64,000 bases of DNA from NCBI GenBank assembly GCA_030693335.1, contig JAUYAU010000001.1, positions 201,796-265,795 of the forward strand, read 5' to 3'. Made by a program: the position numbers and the translations under genes. Source of the stretch: Sulfuricurvum sp. Lineage in GTDB: Bacteria > Campylobacterota > Campylobacteria > Campylobacterales > Sulfurimonadaceae. Positions within the stretch are counted from its first letter, which is position 1; each line of letters starts with the position of its first letter. This document shows, piece by piece, positions 34,835 to 42,414 of this stretch. A model generated the notes under the pieces. It had not been told where the DNA came from and did no database searches. It worked only from the letters and a program-made list of their open reading frames with translations.

Positions 34835-36001
34835 AGACTCTTTTGGCTTGAGGGATTTTACGCTGATACGGCGTGGTGCTCGTTTAGGGGCGGTATCGGT
34901 TTGTGCCGGTTTTGGTCTGTCATATGCGGGTTTGCTGTCATAGGATTTTTTCTCACCATAAGGTTTTTTATCCCCAAATGGTTTTTTGTCGCCATATGGC
35001 TTCTTGTCACCAAAAGGTTTTTTATCACCGTAAGGCTTCTTTTCCTCATAAGGGCGTTTATCGTCTTTGTTAAACGCTGGTTTCCCCTCATACGGTTTAC
35101 GTTCAGGATTGAAAGGTTTTTTTGCGTCATCATTTTTCTTGGCTTTATCATGCTCACCAAAGAACTTTGGTTTATTGACAAATGCAGTTTTTGCAAATTT
35201 TTCAGAATCACTTCTTGGCGTTCCATCAATATAATGATTTCGTTCACGTGTTTTGGTACCAAAAATCGGTTTACCGTTTTCGTCTTTACCTAAAAATTCA
35301 GTAGGTCTCGGCTTTTTGTCCCATGGATTCGAGCTTTTAGATTCTGTTCTATTTCCCTCATACGGCTTGCGAGCAGGACGGCTGTCGTCTCTTGGACTAC
35401 GCTCTTCACGTTTGAATTCAGGTCGTGCATCATCACGTCTTGGTTTGAAATCAGATTTGGAATTATCACGGCGAGGTTTGAATTCGCTTCGTGAATCTTC
35501 CCGCTTTGGTTTAAACTCACGTTTTGGTGGTCTGGCACGTTCTTCTTCACGTTTGGCTCGTTGTGCGGCCATCTCTTCTTTATTTTTTTGCTCTACCGCA
35601 ATTCCGAAGTTTGGTTCAAAACCTGCAACAGGCTCTTGTGTGATCGTGCGACCGAAAAGCGTTTCGATCGCATACAGATTTTTTTGATCTTCCGCACCCA
35701 AAAGAATAATGGCAAATTCTTTTGCACGAGCATAGCGTGTCATGTAAATAATCGCTTTATCAGGCAGATCATAACTGATGACAATGTCATACATCGTCTC
35801 GCTAGGCTGTACTAAATCACTGTCGCTTACGAGTGTGATATCTTTGGTTTGGGCTATGTCAATCGCTTTTGTATCATTGGCTGTTACAACGAGGATTGAA
35901 CGGGCAGGGTTTTGTGAGATGACAAAGTTCAGTAATTCCGTTTTACGGGCAGTACTACAAGGGTGGATACGGTGGTTTTGACGTTTGATAGTTGATGACA
36001 T
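34826..36001 (-). CDS. Degenerate helicase C-terminal-domain protein with repetitive basic tail
   Basis: A 391-residue protein. Residues 1-130 resemble only the second RecA-like domain of DEAD-box helicases (ILVVTANDTKAIDIAQTKDI, YDIVISYDLPDKAIIYMTRY); the HRxGRxGR motif is degenerate (TRYARAKE) and the first, ATP-binding domain is absent. Residues 140-391 are disordered and basic: EFKPRRD-type repeats, then six 6-residue units of the kind KKPYGD/KKPFGD. This suggests an ATP-independent RNA-binding or chaperone protein. The ribosome site lies in a stem-loop (36007-36042). No assigned name. Confidence 0.7.
   Translation of the reverse strand: MSSTIKRQNHRIHPCSTARKTELLNFVISQNPARSILVVTANDTKAIDIAQTKDITLVSDSDLVQPSETMYDIVISYDLPDKAIIYMTRYARAKEFAIILLGAEDQKNLYAIETLFGRTITQEPVAGFEPNFGIAVEQKNKEEMAAQRAKREEERARPPKREFKPKREDSRSEFKPRRDNSKSDFKPRRDDARPEFKREERSPRDDSRPARKPYEGNRTESKSSNPWDKKPRPTEFLGKDENGKPIFGTKTRERNHYIDGTPRSDSEKFAKTAFVNKPKFFGEHDKAKKNDDAKKPFNPERKPYEGKPAFNKDDKRPYEEKKPYGDKKPFGDKKPYGDKKPFGDKKPYGEKKSYDSKPAYDRPKPAQTDTAPKRAPRRISVKSLKPKESAE
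34940..35045 (-). repeat. 18-base coding tandem repeats (KKPYGD/KKPFGD)
   Basis: Six near-identical 18-base units alternate Tyr and Phe at the third from last place. They lie within the helicase-like gene. Copy number could vary between strains by slippage without shifting the frame. Confidence 0.75.
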
Positions 36002-36006
36002 GAAAG

Positions 36007-36042
36007 TCCTTAGGAGTGTAAACCTCTGAAGTGAGGCTAAGG
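36007..36042 (-). promoter_or_regulatory. Stem-loop sequestering the ribosome binding site of the helicase-like gene
   Basis: On the minus strand the leader reads CCTTAG (36042-36037), a nested CCTC/GAGG hairpin, then CTAAGG (36013-36008), whose AAGGA (36011-36007) is the ribosome site 5 bases before the ATG. Pairing CCTTAG with CTAAGG would hide the site. This fits translational control by temperature, an RNA-binding protein or the product itself. Confidence 0.55.
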
Positions 36043-36103
36043 TAAGCTGGAGAGCAAACGATTAATTATTAACCGCATTATAGCGTAGTGTTGCTAGAGA
36101 GTG

Positions 36104-37201
36104 TCATAACCGTAGCAGTTGAACCGATTTTTCAGCCAGAGACCAGTGTGTGGTGAGTTTACCGCCAAAGATATGAAGCAATTTTGTCTCTCCAAAATTA
36201 TGTAAATCCAGTTGATATTCTCGAGATGTTTTAACCATAGATTGTTTGGATTCCACAAGTGGGCGTATTCCGATATAGGTTTGAATAATATCAGTATGTT
36301 TAAGAGGGGTATTTAAAAAATGGTTGGCATGGGAGAGGAGGTAATTGATATCCTCTTCGTTGACGTGTACTTGATCTGTTTCACCTGTTTCATTCCGTTC
36401 TGTGGTTCCTATAACGGTTTGATTTGTCTTGTTCTCAGGGATGATAAAAAAGATACGTTGATGATCGGTTTGAAGAAAAACGGGTTCTGTGGTGAGAAGA
36501 CCATTTATGACGATATGAATTCCACTGACTTTGCTGATCTTATAGCGTGAGGGGAGAGTGAACCTATGATTTACCTCATCTATCCAGGGCCCTGTAGCAT
36601 TAATGAGTATGCTAGCTTGCAGTTGTCTCTCACCACATAGAATATGATAGCCATCCTGATGACGCTTGATCTCATCTATCGGTGAGTTTTCAAAAAAAAT
36701 GGCTCCATGCTCTTGGGCTTCTTGCGCTACAGTTTGGGTGAGGAGCAGATCATCGGTTTTGGCATCGTAATAGGTGAAAACTTTTTTCAGACCTTTTGTT
36801 TTTAGAGCACTGAATTTTGTTTTGAATTCATCTATCTCCATAACGTGATGCGGTGCGATGAAACGGGAAAACAGATCGTATAAATAGAGTCCCGCTTTTA
36901 TAATCCACCATGGACGTCCCAGACCAGTGTACACAGGCAGAATAAAGGGGCGCAGAACTACGAGATCTGGGTAGGCGAAAATAAGACGGGTACGATCATG
37001 CAATGCCTCTTTGACCAAAGCAAAATCACCGTGTTCGAGGTAACGCAAGCCTCCATGAATAAGCCTGGAAGAGTGCGATGAGGTACCAGACCCAATAGTC
37101 TGTTTGTCGATGATGGCGACGCTTTTACCAAGCCTAGCAGCCTCACGTGCGATAGCACATCCATTGATACCTGCACCAATGATGATAATATCATATTTCA
37201 T
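36104..37201 (-). CDS. GlpD-like FAD-dependent glycerol-3-phosphate dehydrogenase, short form
   Basis: A 365-residue flavoprotein: YDIIIIGAGINGCAIAREAA for FAD, GTSSHSSRLIHGGLRYLEHG typical of GlpD, and ATGPWIDEVNH. It would oxidise glycerol-3-phosphate to dihydroxyacetone phosphate, feeding electrons to quinone. E. coli GlpD is about 500 residues; this one stops just after FGGKLTTHWSLAEKSV, where the C-terminal domain would start. It is divergent from a glycerophosphodiesterase with 41 bases between starts, which makes the substrate in the same pathway. Confidence 0.85.
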   Translation of the reverse strand: MKYDIIIIGAGINGCAIAREAARLGKSVAIIDKQTIGSGTSSHSSRLIHGGLRYLEHGDFALVKEALHDRTRLIFAYPDLVVLRPFILPVYTGLGRPWWIIKAGLYLYDLFSRFIAPHHVMEIDEFKTKFSALKTKGLKKVFTYYDAKTDDLLLTQTVAQEAQEHGAIFFENSPIDEIKRHQDGYHILCGERQLQASILINATGPWIDEVNHRFTLPSRYKISKVSGIHIVINGLLTTEPVFLQTDHQRIFFIIPENKTNQTVIGTTERNETGETDQVHVNEEDINYLLSHANHFLNTPLKHTDIIQTYIGIRPLVESKQSMVKTSREYQLDLHNFGETKLLHIFGGKLTTHWSLAEKSVQLLRL

Positions 37202-37242
37202 AATAACTCCCGATATAATAGTGTATCAAAAAAGGAGAGGTT

Positions 37243-37956
37243 ATGCACATTATCGCCCATCGCGGCTTCAGCGCTGAATATCCTGAAAATACCCTTTTAG
37301 CTTTTAGAGAAGCGATAAATGCAGGTGCGTGGATGATTGAAACCGACATACGTCTGAGCGCTGACGATGTTCCTGTGATATTCCATGACAGCAGTTTGCA
37401 ACGTGTCTGCGGACTGAGAGAGGGGGTCGAAGATTTGCCGTATGAAGTTTTGTCTAAAATCGACATCAGCTCTTATTTTGATTCTGCAATGCCATTGCAA
37501 ACCATACCGACATTGGCAGAACTATTGGATTCGATTCATGGAGAAATCGGTGTGATTCTAGAGATCAAATACCATCCGAAAACCTGCGAGAAAATAGCAT
37601 CGATCGTTGAGCCAATGATTGCGGATAAACTCGATTGGCTGGAGGTGTCGAGTTTTGATGATGGGATATTGGAAGATTTTCATGTGCGTAATCCTGCCAT
37701 CAAGCTGCATAAGCTCATCGAAGATGTTGAGGTATTACAGCGCAGTGATTTTGTAAGTGCTTACGGATATGTTTATGCATTTGATATTGATATCAATTTA
37801 TTGAATCATCCAAAAACGCAAAGCTTAATGCAAACGCATAAGGTGATCTTCTGGACGGTAGATGATCAAGACCCCATTACATTCCCAAAAGCCTTTGCAG
37901 CCATGAGCAACAACCCCATTCATCTGAAACAGAGGATTGCTCACGGTAGGCTTTGA
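37243..37956 (+). CDS. Glycerophosphodiester phosphodiesterase
   Basis: A 237-residue TIM-barrel phosphodiesterase that releases glycerol-3-phosphate from deacylated phospholipids. HIIAHRGFSAEYPENTLLAF carries the catalytic His and Arg-Gly, METDIRLSADDVPVIFHD the metal Glu/Asp and second His, and GVILEIKYHP the third metal Glu. No signal peptide, so it is cytosolic. Its last 80 bases overlap the 3' end of the deacetylase gene on the other strand; the C-terminus (after FWTVDD) looks diverged there. Confidence 0.9.
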   Translation: MHIIAHRGFSAEYPENTLLAFREAINAGAWMIETDIRLSADDVPVIFHDSSLQRVCGLREGVEDLPYEVLSKIDISSYFDSAMPLQTIPTLAELLDSIHGEIGVILEIKYHPKTCEKIASIVEPMIADKLDWLEVSSFDDGILEDFHVRNPAIKLHKLIEDVEVLQRSDFVSAYGYVYAFDIDINLLNHPKTQSLMQTHKVIFWTVDDQDPITFPKAFAAMSNNPIHLKQRIAHGRL

Positions 37957-38725
37957 TGCCAAGCATATTGTCTAATTGTACGAAAGCATAGCCTTGTGCT
38001 TTTAAGTTCTCAATGATTTTTGGTAATGCAGCGACACTCACCGGGTTACGGTGCATGAGAATGATATCGCCGTTACGGACATTGGCAGTTACGTTTTGGA
38101 TGACGGCATCGGGCTCTTTGAGGGTCCAATCCAGAGAGTCCAATGACCATAGAACTGTCGTCATATTATGATCATTGATCGTATCTACAACAGAAGCATT
38201 GATTGAACCATAGGGAGGACGAAAGAGGAGCGGATATTCTCCTGTAATGGATTGAATTCTCTGGGCGGCACGATTGAGCTGTATTTCCATGGCGCTGATA
38301 TTGAGATCGGTCATACGGGGATGGTTGAAACTGTGATTTAAAACCAAATGTCCCTCATCAAATGTCCGTTTTACTACGGTGACATTATCATCCTTCATTG
38401 TTCCGCCGATCATGAAAAATGCTGCTTTAACCTCATGCTCTTTGAGAATATCGAGCAGTTTATAGGTATTGTTTTCATCGGGTGAATCATCGAAGGTTAG
38501 GGTTATCTCTTTGCGGTTTGTGTCCCCGTTGACAATGACATTTTTATACGTACCGTGCTGGATAGGGGTGACGGTGGCAGTACGCCAATTACCTAAAAAA
38601 AGAGTCATATTCGTATCCAGCAGGAAAGAGTTACCTCGAATATCGTAAATGGTACGGGTGTCACCAAAGAGTAGTATCGGTAATAAGAGAGTGAAAATGA
38701 GCAGGAATTTAGACATAAAGATCAT
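37877..38725 (-). CDS. Secreted polysaccharide deacetylase (NodB-type)
   Basis: A 282-residue protein with an N-terminal signal peptide (FLLIFTLLLPILLFG) and a NodB homology domain: LTFDDSPDENNTYKLLDIL (catalytic Asp, metal Asp), VLNHSFNHPRM (metal histidines) and LFRPPYGS. It would remove acetyl groups from a periplasmic polysaccharide such as peptidoglycan. The start is 38725 or the ATG at 38716. The C-terminal 27 residues overlap the glycerophosphodiesterase gene tail to tail. Confidence 0.88.
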   Translation of the reverse strand: MIFMSKFLLIFTLLLPILLFGDTRTIYDIRGNSFLLDTNMTLFLGNWRTATVTPIQHGTYKNVIVNGDTNRKEITLTFDDSPDENNTYKLLDILKEHEVKAAFFMIGGTMKDDNVTVVKRTFDEGHLVLNHSFNHPRMTDLNISAMEIQLNRAAQRIQSITGEYPLLFRPPYGSINASVVDTINDHNMTTVLWSLDSLDWTLKEPDAVIQNVTANVRNGDIILMHRNPVSVAALPKIIENLKAQGYAFVQLDNMLGIKAYREQSSVSDEWGCCSWLQRLLGM

Positions 38726-38800
38726 TTCAAAAAAATTTGGAGAAAGTATAGCGTTAATTGATTGTTAATAGTATGCTATGATATACAAAAAGGAGTCCTT

Positions 38801-39010
38801 ATGGATGCATTACAAAAAGAGCTTGCGAGCCGAAAATCAGAAATTATAAGTGGAATGGAACTTTTTTTTAAAGCCAATATGACCATAACCGACTGGGATG
38901 TTCCAGAGGTCGATGATCATGCTGCGGCGATACAGCTAGTTGCACTGATGCAAGAAGCATTGGATAAGATTAAAGCAGACATAGGATCTGGAAAGTATGA
39001 TTATTATTGA
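38801..39010 (+). CDS. Small hypothetical protein
   Basis: A 69-residue, acidic, mostly helical protein with no cysteine and no signal peptide (MDALQKELASRKSEIISGME...). AAGGAG lies 5 bases ahead of ATG 38801, so the longer frame from 38762 is not needed. The gap to the methyltransferase is 36 bases on the same strand. I do not recognise the family. Confidence 0.6.
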   Translation: MDALQKELASRKSEIISGMELFFKANMTITDWDVPEVDDHAAAIQLVALMQEALDKIKADIGSGKYDYY

Positions 39011-39046
39011 TTAGCTTGTACAGTGTAAGGAGAGGAAAAGGCAAAG

Positions 39047-39649
39047 ATGACACAACGATTTGATAAAGCAGCAGAAGAGTGGGACAGAGGTGATGTACGG
39101 CAAAACATTGCGGAGGCTGTATTTAAAACACTGGCAAGTCGTATAGCCTTATTAAATACGATGAAGATACTCGATTTTGGTGCGGGTACGGGACTGTTGA
39201 GTTTTAAAATAGCTCCTTTGGTACATTCGGTTACGGGTATAGATCTATCGAGTGGTATGTTGGAACAATTGGAAGCCAAAAATACTCCTTCCATTTATGT
39301 GAAACCGTTACTTCAAGATATTATGGAAAACCCCTTAGATCAAAAGTTTAACGGAATCGTCAGTTCAATGGCAATGCACCATGTTGCAGATACGAAAAGG
39401 CTGTTTCAGACCTTCTATGAACATTTACAACGTGACGGTTTTATTGCTATTGCTGATTTGGAAGAAGAGGACGGGACGTTTCATGCACAGCATGGGAATG
39501 ATGGAGTTCACCATTTTGGATTCAACAGAGATATGTTGAGAGGTACGATCGAAAAAGCCGGATTTAGAAATGTACGCTTTCATGATGCCTACAGTGTCAA
39601 CAGAGAAGATGGCAGCTATCCGATTTTTTTAGTAACTGCGATGAAGTGA
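39047..39649 (+). CDS. Class I SAM-dependent methyltransferase
   Basis: A 200-residue methyltransferase of the UbiE/type-11 group. Motif I is ILDFGAGTGLLSFKIAP, followed by the acidic residue at the end of strand 2 in VTGIDLSSGMLEQL and GIVSSMAMHHV as motif II. It starts RFDKAAEEWD like SAM methyltransferases acting on small molecules. Acceptor unknown. It is followed after 6 bases by a YqiA-like esterase. Confidence 0.85.
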   Translation: MTQRFDKAAEEWDRGDVRQNIAEAVFKTLASRIALLNTMKILDFGAGTGLLSFKIAPLVHSVTGIDLSSGMLEQLEAKNTPSIYVKPLLQDIMENPLDQKFNGIVSSMAMHHVADTKRLFQTFYEHLQRDGFIAIADLEEEDGTFHAQHGNDGVHHFGFNRDMLRGTIEKAGFRNVRFHDAYSVNREDGSYPIFLVTAMK

Positions 39650-39655
39650 GAAGAG

Positions 39656-40225
39656 ATGGATAAATATATTTATATACATGGCTTCGGCGGAAGCGGGTTA
39701 GGGGTAAAGGCCAGTCTTTTTCGTGAGCATTTCGCAGACACGATTATCTGTCCTTCGTTATCGTATGTACCTGCATTGGCAATAGATACACTAAAGCAGA
39801 TCATAGAGCAGATGATCGATCATTCAACCGTAACGCTTATCGGTTCATCGTTAGGCGGATATTATGCGACGTATCTGAGCGAACACTATGGGATCAAAGC
39901 CGTACTGATCAATCCATCCACACTGCCTTATGAGACATTGCAAAAAGTCTATGGTAGTGCATTTAACTATTACGATGAGAGCCACTTTGAATGGAATGAG
40001 CAGCACGTCCATGCCCTAAGAGAGTATGATGTTCAGGATGTTACACCGCAACAGTATCTAGTATTGCTTCAAACAGAAGACGAACTGTTAGACTATAGGC
40101 AAGCGCAAGACAAATTCCAAGATGCGACAGTCGTGGTAGAAGAGGGCGGAAATCATTCCTATGAGAACATAGAGAGTAAGTTTGAGCTTATCGAGAGTTT
40201 TGCACACAGGTCAAGTTTTTTATAG
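39656..40225 (+). CDS. YqiA/UPF0227-like alpha/beta-hydrolase
   Basis: A 189-residue small esterase. It has the start YIYIHGFGGSGLGVKASLF with the oxyanion HG, the nucleophile in LIGSSLGGYYATYLSE, and a late His in EEGGNHSYENIE. E. coli YqiA shows esterase activity on CoA and short acyl esters. The natural substrate is unknown. It ends in a run leading to an inverted repeat (40221-40228 with 40254-40261) before hemF. Confidence 0.8.
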   Translation: MDKYIYIHGFGGSGLGVKASLFREHFADTIICPSLSYVPALAIDTLKQIIEQMIDHSTVTLIGSSLGGYYATYLSEHYGIKAVLINPSTLPYETLQKVYGSAFNYYDESHFEWNEQHVHALREYDVQDVTPQQYLVLLQTEDELLDYRQAQDKFQDATVVVEEGGNHSYENIESKFELIESFAHRSSFL

Positions 40226-40261
40226 AGTGTAAAGGGTATCATTTGATATATAAACTCTATA
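40221..40261 (+). promoter_or_regulatory. Inverted repeat between the esterase gene and hemF
   Basis: TATAGAGT and ACTCTATA form an 8-base inverted repeat separated by 25 bases, spanning the esterase stop and ending 12 bases before the hemF ATG. It could be an operator or a leader stem. Confidence 0.35.
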
Positions 40262-40273
40262 AAAGTGATACGA

Positions 40274-41311
40274 ATGACACGAATAGCTCCCAAATCTCCA
40301 AATGCACACACTGCCTCTGACATAGTCACAAAATTACAGTCCTATTTTGTAGAGGCACTCAATGACCTCTCAAGTACCTTAGGTTCAAACAAACCCTTTA
40401 CTCCCGTAGAGTGGTTTCGTGATGAGGGAACCCATGGAGGAGGAGTACGATATGAGTCCAGAGATGAACAACTCTTTAATCGCGGCTCAGTCAATTATTC
40501 TCAAGTACACTATGACGATGACGAAACCAAAAAGCTCTCTTCGGCTACGGCTATCTCTACGATCATTCATCCTAAAAATCCATTAGTACCTTCGATGCAC
40601 ATGCACATCAGCTGGACACAAATGCGCGATGGAAGCGGATACTGGAGAATCATGGCAGATCTCAATCCCAGTAATCCTGATGCTTCCGATACACAGCAGT
40701 TTGAGCACATGCTTCGAGAAGCGGGTGGACGTTACTATGAAGAGGGAAGTGCACAGGGAAATCGCTATTTTTATATCCCCGCATTAGGACGACATCGAGG
40801 GGTATCCCATTTTTATTTAGAGAACTTTAACACAGGCGATGAGGTTGCTGATCAAGATTTTGCGCTGAGTTTTGGTAAAAGTGTCATTGATACGTATATT
40901 ACAATCATCCGCAACGCAATCCAAAATCGTACTGCATACGATGAGGTAGCAAAAGCAAATCAATTGAACTACCATACTTTGTATTTACTCCAAGTCCTTA
41001 CGCTTGACCGCGGTACGACGTCGGGATTGTTGATACACGATCAAAACGATGTGGGGATAATGGGGTCATTGCCATCGCATGTGGATAAGAGACTGCTGCA
41101 ATCCTGGGTTGGCAGATTAAACGGGGTTCAAAACGATCTTTTGCAAGCCATAGTGGATTCTTTGGGGGAAGGTGATATTATCCTCGTAGATGAAAAAATC
41201 AAAGCAGTTTTGGCCAATGCAGTTCGAGGGCACTACAAACAACACCCGCAGGCAATTACCCTGCAAGCCAGTGGTGACCATATACCCTCAACGGTGAACA
41301 ATCACCGCTAA
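40274..41311 (+). CDS. hemF: Coproporphyrinogen III oxidase, aerobic
   Basis: A 345-residue oxygen-dependent enzyme that oxidatively decarboxylates two propionates in haem synthesis. Visible motifs are SATAISTIIHPKNPLVPSMH and IMADLNPSNPDA with the catalytic Asp, plus FGKSVIDTY. Many anaerobic relatives use HemN, so HemF indicates oxygen-tolerant life. AAGTGAT precedes ATG 40274 by 5 bases, and a GTG at 40265 is the alternative. Cytochromes in the window imply a strong haem demand. Confidence 0.85.
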   Translation: MTRIAPKSPNAHTASDIVTKLQSYFVEALNDLSSTLGSNKPFTPVEWFRDEGTHGGGVRYESRDEQLFNRGSVNYSQVHYDDDETKKLSSATAISTIIHPKNPLVPSMHMHISWTQMRDGSGYWRIMADLNPSNPDASDTQQFEHMLREAGGRYYEEGSAQGNRYFYIPALGRHRGVSHFYLENFNTGDEVADQDFALSFGKSVIDTYITIIRNAIQNRTAYDEVAKANQLNYHTLYLLQVLTLDRGTTSGLLIHDQNDVGIMGSLPSHVDKRLLQSWVGRLNGVQNDLLQAIVDSLGEGDIILVDEKIKAVLANAVRGHYKQHPQAITLQASGDHIPSTVNNHR

Positions 41312-41331
41312 ACACATATAGGAGTATTACC

Positions 41332-42414
41332 ATGATCGTAGGGATACCAAAAGAGATTAAAACCGACGAATATCGTGTGGGGGCAACCCCGGCAGGGGTG
41401 ATGGAGCTCGTCAAAGCCGGACATACAGTTTTAGTTCAGATCGATGCTGGAATCGGAAGCGGTTTTGAAAATGGTGATTATGAAAATGCGGGGGGGATAA
41501 TCATCTCAACAGCTGGTGAAATTTATCAGCGTTCACAAATGATTATGAAGGTCAAAGAACCGATCGATGCAGAATATGAGTTGCTGCGTGAGGGGCAAAT
41601 ACTCTTTACCTATTTGCATTTAGCGGCAGATAAACGATTGACTGAGGTATTGTTGGAGAAAAAAGTGACTTCATTGGCGTATGAGACGCTTCGTATCGGA
41701 AAACGATTGCCATTATTGGAACCTATGAGTGAGATTGCCGGTCGTATGGCGACACTTTTTGGAGCGGTTCACTTAGGACGTTACAATGGTGGAAGCGGAA
41801 GACTTTTGGGCGGTGCTGTAGGTGTTGAGCATAACCGTGTGGTCATTTTGGGAGCAGGGGTTGCGGGTAAATCAGCAGCAGATGCCGCGGCAGGCCTTGG
41901 GGCTGATGTCATATTAATAGATATTAATACTGAGCGCCTCACTTATTTACGTGATGTGATGTCTCCCAATGTCACTATGATCTATTCTACGCATGATGCG
42001 ATAGTCACTGCATTAAAAGATGCAGACCTCATAATCGGGACAGTATTACTGCCGGGAGAGAAAGCCCCAAAACTCATAACACGAGATATGCTTGGTCTAA
42101 TCAAAAAAGGATCGGTACTTGTAGACGTATCGATTGATCAGGGTGGATGTTTTGAAACATCACACCCGACAACCCATTCCAACCCTACCTTTACAGTTGA
42201 TGGAATAGTGCACTACTGTGTAGCCAACATGCCTGGCATGTACCCTAGAACCTCAACGATAGCATTAACCAATGCAACCTTGCCGTATGCTCTTAAAATA
42301 GCTTCAACGCCATTGGAAGAGTTATTAAAGGACGATGCTATAAAGTCAGCACTCAATACCTATATGGGCAAGCTGACCAATCATGCAGTAGCTGTTGCAC
42401 ACGGTTTATCTTAA
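41332..42414 (+). CDS. ald: Alanine dehydrogenase
   Basis: A 360-residue NAD-dependent enzyme that interconverts alanine and pyruvate plus ammonium. The N-terminus MIVGIPKEIKTDEYRVG is near-universal in the family; MKVKEP holds the substrate lysine, YLHLAAD the catalytic His, VILGAGVAGKSAADAA the NAD loop and DVSIDQGG the catalytic Asp. The length is standard. An AGGAG site lies 8 bases before the ATG. It converges on the TolC-type gene with a 4-base overlap. Confidence 0.95.
   Translation: MIVGIPKEIKTDEYRVGATPAGVMELVKAGHTVLVQIDAGIGSGFENGDYENAGGIIISTAGEIYQRSQMIMKVKEPIDAEYELLREGQILFTYLHLAADKRLTEVLLEKKVTSLAYETLRIGKRLPLLEPMSEIAGRMATLFGAVHLGRYNGGSGRLLGGAVGVEHNRVVILGAGVAGKSAADAAAGLGADVILIDINTERLTYLRDVMSPNVTMIYSTHDAIVTALKDADLIIGTVLLPGEKAPKLITRDMLGLIKKGSVLVDVSIDQGGCFETSHPTTHSNPTFTVDGIVHYCVANMPGMYPRTSTIALTNATLPYALKIASTPLEELLKDDAIKSALNTYMGKLTNHAVAVAHGLS

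Noticed and set aside
34940-35045. Regular spacing that looks like a CRISPR or minisatellite array.
   Set aside because: The 18-base period keeps the coding frame, repeats are contiguous without spacers, and there is no cas gene.
34901-35687. Long plus-strand open frames opposite the helicase-like gene.
   Set aside because: They are created by the low-complexity Lys/Arg codons on the other strand and read as repeated hydrophobic or Ser/Arg-rich nonsense.
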